The position numbers were made by a program, and so were the translations under genes. The notes beneath the pieces are model-generated. The model worked only from the letters and a program-made list of their open reading frames with translations. It had not been told where the DNA came from and searched no databases. A DNA stretch of 64,000 bases from JAJAZB01 sp964244295 (GTDB taxonomy: Bacteria; Bacteroidota; Bacteroidia; Cytophagales; Spirosomataceae). Within the stretch, counting starts at the first letter, position 1; each line of letters begins with the position of its first letter. Shown in pieces: positions 42,805-52,218 of the stretch. The stretch lies in the NCBI GenBank assembly GCA_964244295.1, contig CAXTIG010000003.1:175989-239988 (forward strand), in the 5' to 3' direction.

Positions 42805-43614
42805 TCACCCCTCCTTTTTCTTCTCCACCCACCAGCGCTTCTCCTCCGGTTTTTCCTGCTCGATAAAATCCTCGATTTGCGCCACGATTTCTTCCACCGA
42901 AAGATCCGGGTCGAAGCGGAGGGGCGCTTTGAAACGCACCGACAGGCGCGTACCGCGTTTTTTGAGCAACAATCCTTTTTTGTCGAAGGCCCGCCGGAAG
43001 CCGTTGATCACCACCGGCACCACGAGCGGGTTTGATTCTTTGATGATGTGCGCCGTGCCCTTGCGGATGGGCGCGTAGGGGCTGGTGGTGCCCTGCGGAA
43101 AACTCACCACCCAGCCAAATTTGATGGCCTGGTCGATTTTGCTGCCCGCCGAAAGGTCCACCTCGCGCTTCACGTCCTGGCCTTTGGCCCGCCAGGAGCG
43201 TTCTATTTGGATGGCCCCGCCCTGGGCCAGGATGCGCGGAATCAGCCCGCCTTTCATGGTTTCGGAGGCCGCCACGTAGTACACCCGCACGCGGGGCGCG
43301 AGCAGGTAAATCGGGAAGTCGATGCTGTTGCGGAAGCCCCATTTTACGCTGAAAAATACGTGGAACAGGGCGATGACGTCCATGAAATACGTCTGGTGGT
43401 TGCTCAAAAACAGCACACCCGAATGCGGGAGCCCCTGGAGGTGTTCGGTGCCTTCGACGTGGAGCCGGTTGGTGAGGTTGAGCCGCCCGTAGGTCAGTGC
43501 GCCCAGCACCCCGACCAAGAGCCGTTTAATGAACAGAATGTTGCCAAACGGGTCGCGCTCGAAGAACCCGTACACGTCGGCCATGACCAGAAATTTTCGG
43601 AACAATTTTCTCAT
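42805..43614 (-). CDS. 1-acyl-sn-glycerol-3-phosphate acyltransferase (PlsC-like)
   Basis: A 269-residue protein from the ATG at 43614 (MRKLFRKFLVMADVYGF). The HxxxxD motif appears as NHQTYFMD, followed by GAIQIERSWRAKG (acyl-acceptor site) and SFPQGTTSPYAP in place of the usual FPEGTRS. It should transfer acyl groups in phospholipid synthesis. The longer open frame to 43710 has no extra domain support. Confidence 0.85.
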   Translation of the reverse strand: MRKLFRKFLVMADVYGFFERDPFGNILFIKRLLVGVLGALTYGRLNLTNRLHVEGTEHLQGLPHSGVLFLSNHQTYFMDVIALFHVFFSVKWGFRNSIDFPIYLLAPRVRVYYVAASETMKGGLIPRILAQGGAIQIERSWRAKGQDVKREVDLSAGSKIDQAIKFGWVVSFPQGTTSPYAPIRKGTAHIIKESNPLVVPVVINGFRRAFDKKGLLLKKRGTRLSVRFKAPLRFDPDLSVEEIVAQIEDFIEQEKPEEKRWWVEKKKEG

Positions 43615-43712
43615 TCGTTCGGGGTGGAATGGCCTTTTTCTCCGGCCAAAGATAGAGTTTTGAGGGGCTTTCAAAACCGGAGGTCCCAGCGATGGGTTAA
43701 TCTCTGGCAATC

Positions 43713-43806
43713 TGGTAGGGGCAACTCCGGGCGGCGTTCCGCTTGCGGTTGCCCTGACCGGTTGCCATCCGACGCCTCAGGGCAACCCTTGCGGTTGCCC
43801 CTACCA
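43713..43806. repeat. Inverted repeat between divergent genes
   Basis: TGGTAGGGGCAACTCC and its near complement at 43793-43806, with further pairing of GCAAGGGTTGCCCTGA type sequence inside, forms an imperfect 94-bp palindrome 20 bp before the ATG of the epimerase gene. Confidence 0.75.
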
Positions 43807-43825
43807 GCATTTAATTATTTTCGCA

Positions 43826-44743
43826 ATGTCCAATACCGTACTCCTCACCGGCGGCACCGGTCTCATCGGCACCCGGCTCACCACCTTGTTGCAGGAAAAA
43901 GGCTACGCCGTGGCCTACCTCGTGCGGGGCACGGAGAAAAAAATCCCCAACGGCGTGAAAACCTACCGCTGGGATGTAGTGAAAGACCAGGTGGACGAAA
44001 CCGCCCTCCTCAGCGCCGACCACCTCATTCACCTAGCCGGGGCGGGCATCGCCGAGGCCCGCTGGACGGAGGAGCGCCGGAAGGAACTCATCGAAAGCCG
44101 CACGAAAACCATCGGATTGATTGCCGAAAAACTAGCGGTTTTACCCCACAAGCTGGCATCGTTCGTGTCGGCTTCGGCCATTGGCTACTACGGGGCCGAC
44201 ACCGGGTCGGAATGGATGTCGGAGCAGCACACGCCGGGGCTGGATTTCCTGGCCCAAATTTGCGTGGCTTGGGAAGGCGCCGCCGATCAAATCGCCGCGC
44301 TGGGCATCCGCACGGTAAAAATCCGGACGGGCATCGTGCTGAGCGCGGAGGGTGGGGCGCTCCAGAAAATGCTGGTTCCCATCCGCCTGGGCGTCGGCTC
44401 GCCGCTGGCTTCGGGGCGGCAGTACCAAAGCTGGATTCACCTCGACGACATCTGCCGGATTTTCATCGAAGCAATGGAAAACGAATCCTGGTCGGGGGCG
44501 TACAACGGCGTGGCTCCGACTCCCGTTACCAACGAAACCCTGGGCCGCACTACCGCCGGAGTACTCGGCAAACCGTTTTGGGCACCCAACGTGCCGGAGT
44601 GGTCGCTGCGCTTACTTTACGGCGAAATGGCCGTAGTCGTGACGGGTGGCGAATACGTACTCAACCAGCGCATCCGCCTGGAAACGGAGTTCGAGTACAA
44701 ATTTTCGGAACTGAAACCGGCGCTGGAAGATCTGTTGAACTGA
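43826..44743 (+). CDS. TIGR01777-type NAD-dependent epimerase/oxidoreductase
   Basis: A 305-residue short-chain dehydrogenase/epimerase: TGGTGLIGTRLTTLL (NAD motif), HLAGAGIAEARWTEERRKEL, SASAIGYYGADTG (Tyr/Ser region), IRTGIVLSAEGGAL and the C-terminal DUF1731 segment (LGKPFWAPNVPEWSLRLLYGEMA). The family is related to plant SulA/YfcH proteins; substrate unknown. Transcribed alone. Confidence 0.9.
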   Translation: MSNTVLLTGGTGLIGTRLTTLLQEKGYAVAYLVRGTEKKIPNGVKTYRWDVVKDQVDETALLSADHLIHLAGAGIAEARWTEERRKELIESRTKTIGLIAEKLAVLPHKLASFVSASAIGYYGADTGSEWMSEQHTPGLDFLAQICVAWEGAADQIAALGIRTVKIRTGIVLSAEGGALQKMLVPIRLGVGSPLASGRQYQSWIHLDDICRIFIEAMENESWSGAYNGVAPTPVTNETLGRTTAGVLGKPFWAPNVPEWSLRLLYGEMAVVVTGGEYVLNQRIRLETEFEYKFSELKPALEDLLN

Positions 44744-44859
44744 ATGAGGAGTGGTGAATGCTGACTACAAAATAACTTTGCAGACGACACCACCACTCCG
44801 CAAACCCGTCAAGCGCCTAATTTTTCATTCAGCATTCACTACTCACTATTCACCATTTA

Positions 44860-45702
44860 ATGCCAACCACCCCGCAAAGAAAAGTCTGGCTCGTCACGGG
44901 CTGCTCCACCGGCTTCGGGCAGGAAATCGCCCGAGCCGTGCTTCAACGCGGCGATTTTCTCGTCGCCACTGCCCGCCGCCTCGACCACCTCGCCAACCTA
45001 GCCACCCAGTTTGACGGGCAACTGCTCTCGCTGCAACTCGACCTGACCAACTCCGGCAACATCGACCGCGTGGTAGCCGCCACGTTGCGGGAGTTTGGGC
45101 GAATCGACGTGCTCGTCAACAGCGCGGGCTACGGCCTCACCGGAGCCGTGGAAGAAGCCACCGACGAAGAAATCCGGGAGCAGTTCGACACCAACGTGTT
45201 CGGTACCATGCGCCTGACCCGCGCCGTGCTGCCGCATTTGCGCGAGCAGCGCAGCGGACAAATTATCGCGGTTTCGAGCGTAGCGGGCTTGGTCAGTACG
45301 CCGGGCATGGGCTGGTACAACGGCTCCAAATTCGCGCTGGAAGGACTCTTCGAAGCACTTTCACACGAAGTGGCCCCGTTGGGCATCCGCGTGACCATCG
45401 TGGAGCCGGGCGCGTTCCGAACCCAGTTTGCGGGTTCTTCGATGAAACTGACCAAACCCATCGCCGATTACGACGAAACGGTGGGCAAAACCAAAGCCTT
45501 TTTCAGTACCCTGACCGGCCAGCAACCCGGCGACCCGGTGAAAGGGGCCAACGCCATCGTGGCCCTGGCCGATGCAGAAGCGCCACCCCTCCGCCTCCTA
45601 CTTGGCAACGTGGCCCTGCAACGGGTACGAACCAAGTTGGAAGCTTGGCAGCAGATGATGGCCGAGTGGGAGCCGGTGACGCGGTCGGTGGATTTTGAGT
45701 GA
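44860..45702 (+). CDS. Short-chain dehydrogenase/reductase
   Basis: A 280-residue classical SDR: VTGCSTGFGQEIAR cofactor motif, NSAGYGLTGAVEE (NAG motif), and the catalytic Ser/Tyr/Lys in SSVAGLVSTPGMGWYNGSKFALEG. The family includes 'oxidoreductase SDR' members often acting on ketones or alcohols. It lies 116 bp after the epimerase gene, with an imperfect inverted repeat of AGTGGTGAATGCTGA type between them. Confidence 0.9.
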   Translation: MPTTPQRKVWLVTGCSTGFGQEIARAVLQRGDFLVATARRLDHLANLATQFDGQLLSLQLDLTNSGNIDRVVAATLREFGRIDVLVNSAGYGLTGAVEEATDEEIREQFDTNVFGTMRLTRAVLPHLREQRSGQIIAVSSVAGLVSTPGMGWYNGSKFALEGLFEALSHEVAPLGIRVTIVEPGAFRTQFAGSSMKLTKPIADYDETVGKTKAFFSTLTGQQPGDPVKGANAIVALADAEAPPLRLLLGNVALQRVRTKLEAWQQMMAEWEPVTRSVDFE

Positions 45703-45727
45703 ACATAAAATTCCACCTTCCCTAACC

Positions 45728-45935
45728 CGTCATTGCGAGCGGAGGGTAACGAGGCGAGTGAAGCGAGACTTGTACCCGGAGCGCGGCAATCCCCTCACGG
45801 AGAGGAAAATAGTTCAGGCAAGCACTTGGTTTAGCTATCCGGTCTCCGGTAGGGGATTGCCGCAGTGGCGGACCGCTTCGCTCCGGCCATCAGTTCTCGC
45901 TTCGCTCGCCCTGGCGGCCTCCGCTCGCAATGACG
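45728..45935. repeat. 208-bp imperfect inverted repeat (CGTCATTGCGAG type)
   Basis: The ends CGTCATTGCGAGCGGAGG and CCTCCGCTCGCAATGACG are perfect complements; inner pairs include GCGAGTGAAGCGAGA/TCTCGCTTCGCTCGC and GGCAATCCCCT/AGGGGATTGCC. Sequences ending in CATTGCGAGC/GCTCGCAATG occur as dispersed repeats in many Bacteroidota, so this may be a mobile palindromic element. Confidence 0.85.
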
Positions 45936-45972
45936 CCGAGGTAGGGCGCGTACCCATAGAATTTTTGACTTC

Positions 45973-46800
45973 ATGCGTTTCACTCCCGAACAAACCCAAA
46001 CACTCCCCACTCACGCCTTCGCCCACCTCCGGGTCGAATCGGCCAACCACGTCCTCACCCTTACCCTCGATCGCCCCGAAAAGAAAAACGCCCTCGACCC
46101 GACCTTGCTCCGCGAACTGGCCTTTGCCCTGGCCCACGCCCAGCACAATTCCGACGTCTGGCTGGTGGTGCTGGCGGCGGCAGGCGATACGTTTTGCGCG
46201 GGAATGGACTTGAAGGCGATGGCGGGCGGTGAAACCGTTGAAACAGTTTCCAACCTACCCGAACCCGCCGGACCCATCCGCCTCGGCGAGTTGATGAACG
46301 GGTTGACCAAACCCAGCATCGCCGCCGTGCAGGGGCCGGTCTGGGCGGGCGGGTTTTTGCTCGTGGCGGGCTGTACCTGGGTGGTTGCCGTCGAACACGC
46401 CACGTTTGGGTTGCCCGAAGCAAAGCGCGGCTTGTTTCCCTTTCAGGTGATGGACAGCTTGTTGCGGCTGGGCATTCCGCCGCGCCGGGTACTCGACTGG
46501 TGCCTGCGGGGTCGGACGCTCCCGGCGCAGGAAGCGCAGAAACTTGGGTTGGTATCCGAAATTTCCGACCAAGAAACGCTGACGGCCACCGTCCAGCGCC
46601 TCGTGGAAGAATTGCTCCTTCTTTCGCCGACGGCGCTGCAATTCGGGCTGGATGCGTACCAAAAGTTGCCGGGCATCGCGCCGCAGGACCGGCAAGCGTA
46701 CCTGTTCGAGCAGTTTCAACGCATTCAGCAAACTGACGACGCGCGGGAGGGACTGGCGGCTTTCGCCGAAAAGCGAGCCGCGAAATGGACGGGGCGGTAA
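45973..46800 (+). CDS. Enoyl-CoA hydratase/isomerase family protein
   Basis: A 275-residue crotonase-fold protein. LDRPEKKNALDPTLL, the oxyanion-hole segment DTFCAGMDLKAM, and VWAGGFLLVAGCTWVVAVEHATFGLPEAKRGLFP are typical. The catalytic glutamate is in the FGLPEAKRG region. It probably acts in fatty-acid or branched-chain acyl-CoA breakdown, and precedes a long-chain acyl-CoA ligase gene by 187 bp. Confidence 0.88.
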   Translation: MRFTPEQTQTLPTHAFAHLRVESANHVLTLTLDRPEKKNALDPTLLRELAFALAHAQHNSDVWLVVLAAAGDTFCAGMDLKAMAGGETVETVSNLPEPAGPIRLGELMNGLTKPSIAAVQGPVWAGGFLLVAGCTWVVAVEHATFGLPEAKRGLFPFQVMDSLLRLGIPPRRVLDWCLRGRTLPAQEAQKLGLVSEISDQETLTATVQRLVEELLLLSPTALQFGLDAYQKLPGIAPQDRQAYLFEQFQRIQQTDDAREGLAAFAEKRAAKWTGR

Positions 46801-46807
46801 TTTTTTT

Positions 46808-46865
46808 CGTCATGCTGACAAGTTCATTACGGACTCGTTTCCGTAATGAACTTGTCAGCATGACG
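46808..46865. repeat. 58-bp inverted repeat after the enoyl-CoA hydratase gene
   Basis: Perfect 26-bp arms (CGTCATGCTGACAAGTTCAT and six more) enclose CTCGTT. It begins 8 bp after the stop codon and probably acts in 3'-end formation. The outer CGTCATGCTGA is shared with the repeat at 51994-52103. Confidence 0.92.
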
Positions 46866-46917
46866 GTCTATTTTACCATCGTTACCAACTCAAAATCGGC
46901 TCCCGCCCGATTGACGG

Positions 46918-46947
46918 TTTTGGAAAGTTCTCTTACCTTTAGTTTCG
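46918..46947 (+). promoter_or_regulatory. Promoter of the acyl-CoA ligase gene
   Basis: -33 TTTTG at 46918-46922 and -7 TAGTTTCG at 46940-46947 with a 17-bp spacer resemble the TTTG/TAnnTTTG consensus, 40 bp before the ATG. Confidence 0.5.
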
Positions 46948-46987
46948 GTTTTTAAATTATTTCCGAAAAAATAAAAAGGTTCCGAGA

Positions 46988-48784
46988 ATGGAAGCACCCC
47001 TCACCGCGCCGCTCGTCCGGCCCATCCGCACCGACCGCCTGTTCGACCTGCTCGCCAACCGAGTGGCGAAGCACCAAAAGCCCGACGTTTTTGCCAATAA
47101 GGTGGATGGGGGGTGGAAAACCTACTCCGCCGCCGAAGTCATCCGTTTGGTCAACCAGGTCAGTTTCGGCCTGATGAAACTGGGTATTGGCAAGGACGAC
47201 AAGGTGGCCATCATCTCGCCTAACCGGCCCGAATGGAACCTCGTCGAATTCGGCATCCAGCAAATCGGAGCCATCAGTGTGCCGATGTACCCCACGATTA
47301 CGGTCGAAGATTACCGGTACATTTTCAATGACGCGGGCGTAAAAATCGTCTTCGTGGGCGGCGAAGACCTGCTTCGTAAAGCCGAACTGGCCGCTTCCGG
47401 CGCGGCGAGCGTCCAGACGATTTACACCTTCGACCAACTTCCCGACGCGCACTACTGGACGGAGGTGCTGGAACTGGGTAAAAACGGCGACGAAGCCGCG
47501 CTGGAAGAGGCAAAAGCCCGCGTCGAGCCGGAGGATTTGCTCACGCTGATTTACACCTCCGGCACGACGGGCGTCCCGAAGGGCGTCATGCTGACGCACC
47601 ACAACATTGCCAGCAACGTCGAGGCCGTCAAGGAATTTGTGCCCGTCGACCACACGGGCCGGGCACTGAGCTTTCTGCCGCTCTGCCACATTTACGAGCG
47701 CATGGTGGTGTACATCTACCTCGAACGCGGCATTTCGGTGTACTACGCCGAAAGTATGGAAACCATCGCCGACAACATCCGCGAGGTGAAACCCCACGTG
47801 TTTACGACCGTGCCGCGTTTGCTCGAAAAAGTGTACGATAAAATCGTGGCGAAAGGCCACGAACTCACCGGCGTGAAGCGCAGCCTGTTTTTCTGGGCGC
47901 TCAACCTCGGCCTGCGCTACGACCCTATGAAGCCAATGGGCTGGTGGTACGACCAGCAACTGGCCCTGGCCCGCAAACTCATCTTCAGCAAGTGGCAGGA
48001 AGCCCTCGGCGGCAACATCAAAATCATCTGTTCCGGCTCGGCGGCCCTGCAACCCCGCTTGGCGCGAATTTTCTGGGCGGCGGGCATTCCCGTTTCGGAG
48101 GGCTACGGCCTGACGGAAACCTCGCCGGTGGTGGCCTTCAACGTGGTCAAACCGCTCGACGTGCACATCGGCACGGTGGGCCGGGTGATTCCGGGGAACG
48201 AAGTGAAGATTGCCGAGGATGGGGAAATTCTGGTGAAAGGCCCCAACGTGATGAAGGGCTATTACAAAAAACCGGAGCAAACCGCCGAGGTCATCGACGG
48301 TGAGGGCTGGTTCCACACCGGCGACATCGGGGAACTGGTGGAGGGCAAATACCTGAAAATCACCGACCGGAAAAAGGAGATTTTCAAAACCTCGGGTGGA
48401 AAATACATCGCCCCACAGTTGGTCGAAAACAAGCTGAAAGAGTCGGTTTACATCGAGCAGGTGATGGTGCTGGGCGAAGGCCAGAAATTCCCCTCGGTGC
48501 TGATTGTCCCCGAATTCACCGCCCTGAAAACCTGGTGCGGCCTGCAAGGCATCCCCGCCGACTCACCGAAAGACATGGTGGCCGACGAACGGGTGATTGC
48601 CAAAATTCAGCAGGAACTCGACGGTCTGAACCAAAGCCTCGCGAAGTACGAGCAAGTGAAAAAATTCGCCCTGCTGTCCCAACCCTTCAGCATCGACGGC
48701 GGCGAAATGACGCCAAAACTTTCCCTGAAACGGAAGAACATTCTCGCGAAGTACAAGCCTCAGATTGAGAAGATGTACGCGTAG
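46988..48784 (+). CDS. Long-chain acyl-CoA synthetase (AMP-dependent)
   Basis: A 598-residue adenylate-forming enzyme. The P-loop-like LIYTSGTTGVPKGVMLTHHN, SEGYGLTETSPV, GWFHTGDIGEL and KITDRKKEIFKTSGGKYI are present in order. The length and the FLPLCHIYERMVVY segment match the FadD15-like long-chain group. It activates fatty acids for lipid synthesis or beta-oxidation; the upstream crotonase gene fits the latter. Confidence 0.92.
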   Translation: MEAPLTAPLVRPIRTDRLFDLLANRVAKHQKPDVFANKVDGGWKTYSAAEVIRLVNQVSFGLMKLGIGKDDKVAIISPNRPEWNLVEFGIQQIGAISVPMYPTITVEDYRYIFNDAGVKIVFVGGEDLLRKAELAASGAASVQTIYTFDQLPDAHYWTEVLELGKNGDEAALEEAKARVEPEDLLTLIYTSGTTGVPKGVMLTHHNIASNVEAVKEFVPVDHTGRALSFLPLCHIYERMVVYIYLERGISVYYAESMETIADNIREVKPHVFTTVPRLLEKVYDKIVAKGHELTGVKRSLFFWALNLGLRYDPMKPMGWWYDQQLALARKLIFSKWQEALGGNIKIICSGSAALQPRLARIFWAAGIPVSEGYGLTETSPVVAFNVVKPLDVHIGTVGRVIPGNEVKIAEDGEILVKGPNVMKGYYKKPEQTAEVIDGEGWFHTGDIGELVEGKYLKITDRKKEIFKTSGGKYIAPQLVENKLKESVYIEQVMVLGEGQKFPSVLIVPEFTALKTWCGLQGIPADSPKDMVADERVIAKIQQELDGLNQSLAKYEQVKKFALLSQPFSIDGGEMTPKLSLKRKNILAKYKPQIEKMYA

Positions 48785-48791
48785 GAATACG

Positions 48792-48877
48792 GGGGTCACG
48801 CTGAGCGGAGTCGAAGCGTGTGCGGCTGGTCAGCGTCGGCCCACCGCACACGCTTCGACTCCGCTCAACGTGACCCC
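48792..48877. repeat. CTGAGCGGAGTCGAAG-family inverted repeat, copy 1
   Basis: Arms of about 34 bp (GGGGTCACGCTGAGCGGAGT onward) pair almost perfectly around an 18-nt loop, CTGGTCAGCGTCGGCCCA. The loop matches the reverse complement of the loop in the copy at 63711-63800 at 16 of 18 positions. It fills the convergent gap between the acyl-CoA ligase and threonine synthase genes. Confidence 0.92.
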
Positions 48878-48885
48878 TATCCGTT

Positions 48886-50193
48886 TTACCGACCATTCGC
48901 CAGCAACCACCCCTTAAATTCCTCAAACCCCGTCCCCATCGCCACCGCTTCCTTTTTCTTACCCATTAAATCAGCCAAACGCGGTGGCAACGGCAATTTT
49001 TCGCCAATGGCTTCTTCCACCGTTGGTAAAAACTTAGCGGGATGCGCCGTGGAAAGAACTACGCCCGTCACGGCTTCGTCGGTGTGGCGGAGGTAATCGG
49101 TCAGGGCCAGGTAGGCTACCGCCGTGTGCGGGCACAGCACGTAGCTGGTTCGTTGATGGACTTCCAGGATGGCCTGCCGGGTTTGGGCATCGTCGTAAAA
49201 ACGGCCCGTCACCCGCGATCGCACGGCCTCGAAGTCTTCACCCGCCAGTAGTTTCATCCGCACGAAATTGCTCGGATTGCCCACGTCCATCGCGTTGGAA
49301 ATCGTCTCCACCGACGGCTGCGGCGCGTACTCGCCCGAAGCGAGATAATCGGGCACAACGTGGTTGAGGTTGGTCGCCGCGATGAATTGCTTGACCGGCA
49401 AACCCATGCGCCAGGCCATTAGACCCGCGCTCAGGTTGCCAAAATTTCCGCTCGGTACGCTGAAAACGACCGGTTTCCCCGTTTTCTTCAACTGCGCATA
49501 CGCCGCGAAATAGTAAAACATCTGGGGCACCAACCGCGAAATGTTGATGGAATTGGCCGAAGCCAGGTTGAACCGGCTGCGTAGTTCCGGGTCGAGAAAA
49601 GCCTGCTTGACCAGCCGCTGGCAATCATCGAAGGTGCCGTCCACTTCCAGCGCGGTCACGTTGCCGCCGAGCGTGGTCAGTTGTTTTTCCTGAATGTCGC
49701 TGACTTTGCCCGTCGGGTACAAAATCGTGACCCGGATGCCGGGCGTTTGGAAAAAACCCTGCGCCACGGCCCCGCCCGTATCGCCCGACGTCGCCACGAG
49801 AATGTGGATTTCCTGCGCCTCTTTTTGCAGAAAATACGACATCAGCGCCGCCATAAACCGCGCCCCGAAATCCTTGAACGCCATCGAAGGCCCGTGGAAT
49901 AATTCGAGCACGAACAAGCCCGGCTCCAGTTCCACCGTTGGGGCCTCGAAGGAAATGGCCGTGTCGATGATGCGCCGCAAGTCCTCCGCCGGAACGTCTT
50001 CGCCGAGCAGCGCGTGGGCCACTTCAAACGCGATTTCGGGTAAGGTCAGGGCCTCGACTTTGTCGAAAAAAGCCGGGGGTAACGTCGGAATTCGTTCCGG
50101 CATGTACAGGCCGTTGTCGGGGGGAAGGCCGCGAAACACGGCTTCGCGCAGGGATACGTCGGGGCTTTGATGGGTCGTGGAATAAAACTGCAT
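48886..50193 (-). CDS. thrC: Threonine synthase
   Basis: A 435-residue PLP enzyme. The lysine that holds PLP is in PSMAFKDFGARF, and ILVATSGDTGGAVAQGF and SVPSGNFGNLSAGL bind the phosphate. It converts O-phosphohomoserine to threonine, using the product of the branch that asd feeds. A consensus promoter lies upstream at 50218-50248. The length and N-terminus are of the short (bacterial type 1) class. Confidence 0.95.
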   Translation of the reverse strand: MQFYSTTHQSPDVSLREAVFRGLPPDNGLYMPERIPTLPPAFFDKVEALTLPEIAFEVAHALLGEDVPAEDLRRIIDTAISFEAPTVELEPGLFVLELFHGPSMAFKDFGARFMAALMSYFLQKEAQEIHILVATSGDTGGAVAQGFFQTPGIRVTILYPTGKVSDIQEKQLTTLGGNVTALEVDGTFDDCQRLVKQAFLDPELRSRFNLASANSINISRLVPQMFYYFAAYAQLKKTGKPVVFSVPSGNFGNLSAGLMAWRMGLPVKQFIAATNLNHVVPDYLASGEYAPQPSVETISNAMDVGNPSNFVRMKLLAGEDFEAVRSRVTGRFYDDAQTRQAILEVHQRTSYVLCPHTAVAYLALTDYLRHTDEAVTGVVLSTAHPAKFLPTVEEAIGEKLPLPPRLADLMGKKKEAVAMGTGFEEFKGWLLANGR

Positions 50194-50217
50194 CGGCTAG
50201 GCTGAAAATCGAAGCCG

Positions 50218-50248
50218 CAAAGCTACGGCATTCCGCCCGCGTGCCCAA
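50218..50248 (-). promoter_or_regulatory. Promoter of thrC
   Basis: Minus strand: TTG at 50248-50246, a 20-bp spacer, then a perfect TAGCTTTG -7 element at 50225-50218, 25 bp before the thrC ATG. Confidence 0.72.
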
Positions 50249-50280
50249 CCCAGGGTTCCGCCCAAACGCCGGATTTTCGC

Positions 50281-50288
50281 TACCTTCG
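50281..50288 (+). promoter_or_regulatory. Probable -7 element of pruA
   Basis: TACCTTCG differs by one base from TAnnTTTG, 25 bp before the pruA ATG. No clear -33 TTG. Confidence 0.4.
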
Positions 50289-50313
50289 CGGCACTCAACG
50301 AACCATAAAACCC

Positions 50314-51945
50314 ATGTCAACCGGCTTTTTCAAGGTCCCGATCCCGAAAAACGAACCCATTCTCAGCTATGCGCCCGGCACGCCCGAACGGGACAAGCTG
50401 AAGGAAGCGCTGGACGAGTTGCGCGGGCAACAAACCGACATTCCGATGATCATCGGTGGCGAAGAAATCCGCACCGAACGCACGGTGCCCGTTCTTCCGC
50501 CCCACGATCACCAGCACCCGCTGGGCCAGTTTCACGACGGCGACGCGAGCCATGCCGAAGCCGCCATCAGCGCCGCCCTCGCCGCCCGACAAGCCTGGGC
50601 AACGCTGGCCTGGGAACACCGAATCACCATTTTCCTGAAAGCCGCCGATCTTTCGGCCACCAAATACCGCTACCGCCTCAACGCCGCGACGATGCTGGGG
50701 CAGTCGAAAAACGCTTACCAAGCCGAGATTGATTCGGCTTGCGAATGGGTGGATTTTCTGCGGTTCAACGCCCACTTCGCCACCGAGATTTACGCCCAGC
50801 AGCCCATTTCCGGTGAGGGCATCTGGAACCGGCTGGAGTACCGCCCGCTCGAAGGCTTCGTGTACGCGCTGACGCCCTTCAATTTCACGGCCATCGCCGG
50901 AAACCTGCCCGCCTGCGTGGCGATGATGGGCAACGTGGTGGTCTGGAAACCCGCCCCCACGCAAATGCTCGCGGCGCACGTGCTCCTGCAAATCCTCCGC
51001 GAAGCGGGCCTGCCCGACGGGGTCATCAACCTCATCCAGGGCGACGGCCCGGCGCTGGGCAAGGTCATTTTCGAGCACCGCGACTTCGCCGGAATCCACT
51101 TCACCGGCAGTACGAAGGTATTTCAGAGCATTTGGAAACAAATCGGCGAGAACATTCACCGCTACAAATCGTACCCGCGCATCGTGGGCGAAACGGGCGG
51201 GAAGGACTTCGTCGTGGCGCACCGTTCCGCCGATGCGCGGGCGCTGGCGGTAGGGCTGCTGCGCGGGGCGTTCGAGTTTCAGGGGCAAAAATGCTCGGCG
51301 GCTTCGCGGGCGTACATTCCCGAAAATTTGTGGGACGAAACCTGGGAACACCTGAGCGCCATGCTCGCCAACCTGAAAATGGGCAGCACCGAAGACTTTT
51401 CGAACTTCATCAACGCCGTCATCGACGAGCGGGCTTTCGACAAAATTGCGGGCTACATCGCCAACGCGAAGGCCGACCCCGCCGTTGAGATTCTGGCGGG
51501 TGGGACGGTGGACAAAACCGTCGGCTACTTCATCGAACCAACCGTCATCCGCACCAACGACCCCAACTACGTGACGATGTGCGAGGAGATTTTCGGCCCC
51601 GTGCTGACGGTGTACGTGTACGACGAAAACGAGTTTGAAGAAATCCTGGATATCGTCGACCGTACTTCGCCCTACGCCCTGACCGGGGCTATTTTTGCCC
51701 AAGACCGGTACGCTATCGAGTTGGCGGCGCAAAAATTAGTCAATGCCGCCGGGAATTTGTACCTCAACGACAAACCCACCGGGGCCGTGGTGGGCCAGCA
51801 GCCCTTCGGCGGAGCGCGGGCTTCGGGCACCAACGACAAGGCCGGTTCGGCGCTCAACCTGCTCCGCTGGGTATCGGCGCGAACCATCAAAGAAACCTTC
51901 AACCCGCCGGTGGATTACCGGTATCCGTTTTTGGGGGAAGGGTAG
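50314..51945 (+). CDS. pruA: L-glutamate gamma-semialdehyde dehydrogenase (P5C dehydrogenase)
   Basis: A 543-residue aldehyde dehydrogenase. VGETGGKDFVVAHRSA holds the general-base Glu and GQKCSAASRAYIP the catalytic Cys; PTGAVVGQQPFGGARASGTNDKAGS is diagnostic of P5CDH. It oxidises glutamate semialdehyde to glutamate in proline breakdown. No proline dehydrogenase domain is fused and none lies next to it. Confidence 0.95.
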   Translation: MSTGFFKVPIPKNEPILSYAPGTPERDKLKEALDELRGQQTDIPMIIGGEEIRTERTVPVLPPHDHQHPLGQFHDGDASHAEAAISAALAARQAWATLAWEHRITIFLKAADLSATKYRYRLNAATMLGQSKNAYQAEIDSACEWVDFLRFNAHFATEIYAQQPISGEGIWNRLEYRPLEGFVYALTPFNFTAIAGNLPACVAMMGNVVVWKPAPTQMLAAHVLLQILREAGLPDGVINLIQGDGPALGKVIFEHRDFAGIHFTGSTKVFQSIWKQIGENIHRYKSYPRIVGETGGKDFVVAHRSADARALAVGLLRGAFEFQGQKCSAASRAYIPENLWDETWEHLSAMLANLKMGSTEDFSNFINAVIDERAFDKIAGYIANAKADPAVEILAGGTVDKTVGYFIEPTVIRTNDPNYVTMCEEIFGPVLTVYVYDENEFEEILDIVDRTSPYALTGAIFAQDRYAIELAAQKLVNAAGNLYLNDKPTGAVVGQQPFGGARASGTNDKAGSALNLLRWVSARTIKETFNPPVDYRYPFLGEG

Positions 51946-51993
51946 CGAAGGGAAGATAATCAATCTTGGAAGCTGTTTGAGTTGATTCGGGTT

Positions 51994-52103
51994 CGTCATG
52001 CTGAACTTGTTTCAGCATCTTCCCATTTCCTGACGACCTGTTTTCTTGTAATCCAGTAGCTGGCTGGCTGAAGGGAAGATGCTGAAACAAGTTCAGCATG
52101 ACG
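51994..52103. repeat. Inverted repeat downstream of pruA
   Basis: Perfect 31-bp arms (CGTCATGCTGAACTTGTTTC onward) at 51994-52024 and 52073-52103 enclose 48 nt. Shorter outer pairs (TTTGAGTTG/CAACTCAAA) extend the structure. Begins about 48 bp after the pruA stop. Confidence 0.92.
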
Positions 52104-52218
52104 ATTCCGCCTTTTTTACCAACTCAAACCATTTTTTCAAAACCAAAAATTTCACCCCCCGTTTCCAACCCTTCGGTAACGAAGGGGGTCAATGCGGACG
52201 AACCAACCCGTTCCGCTC

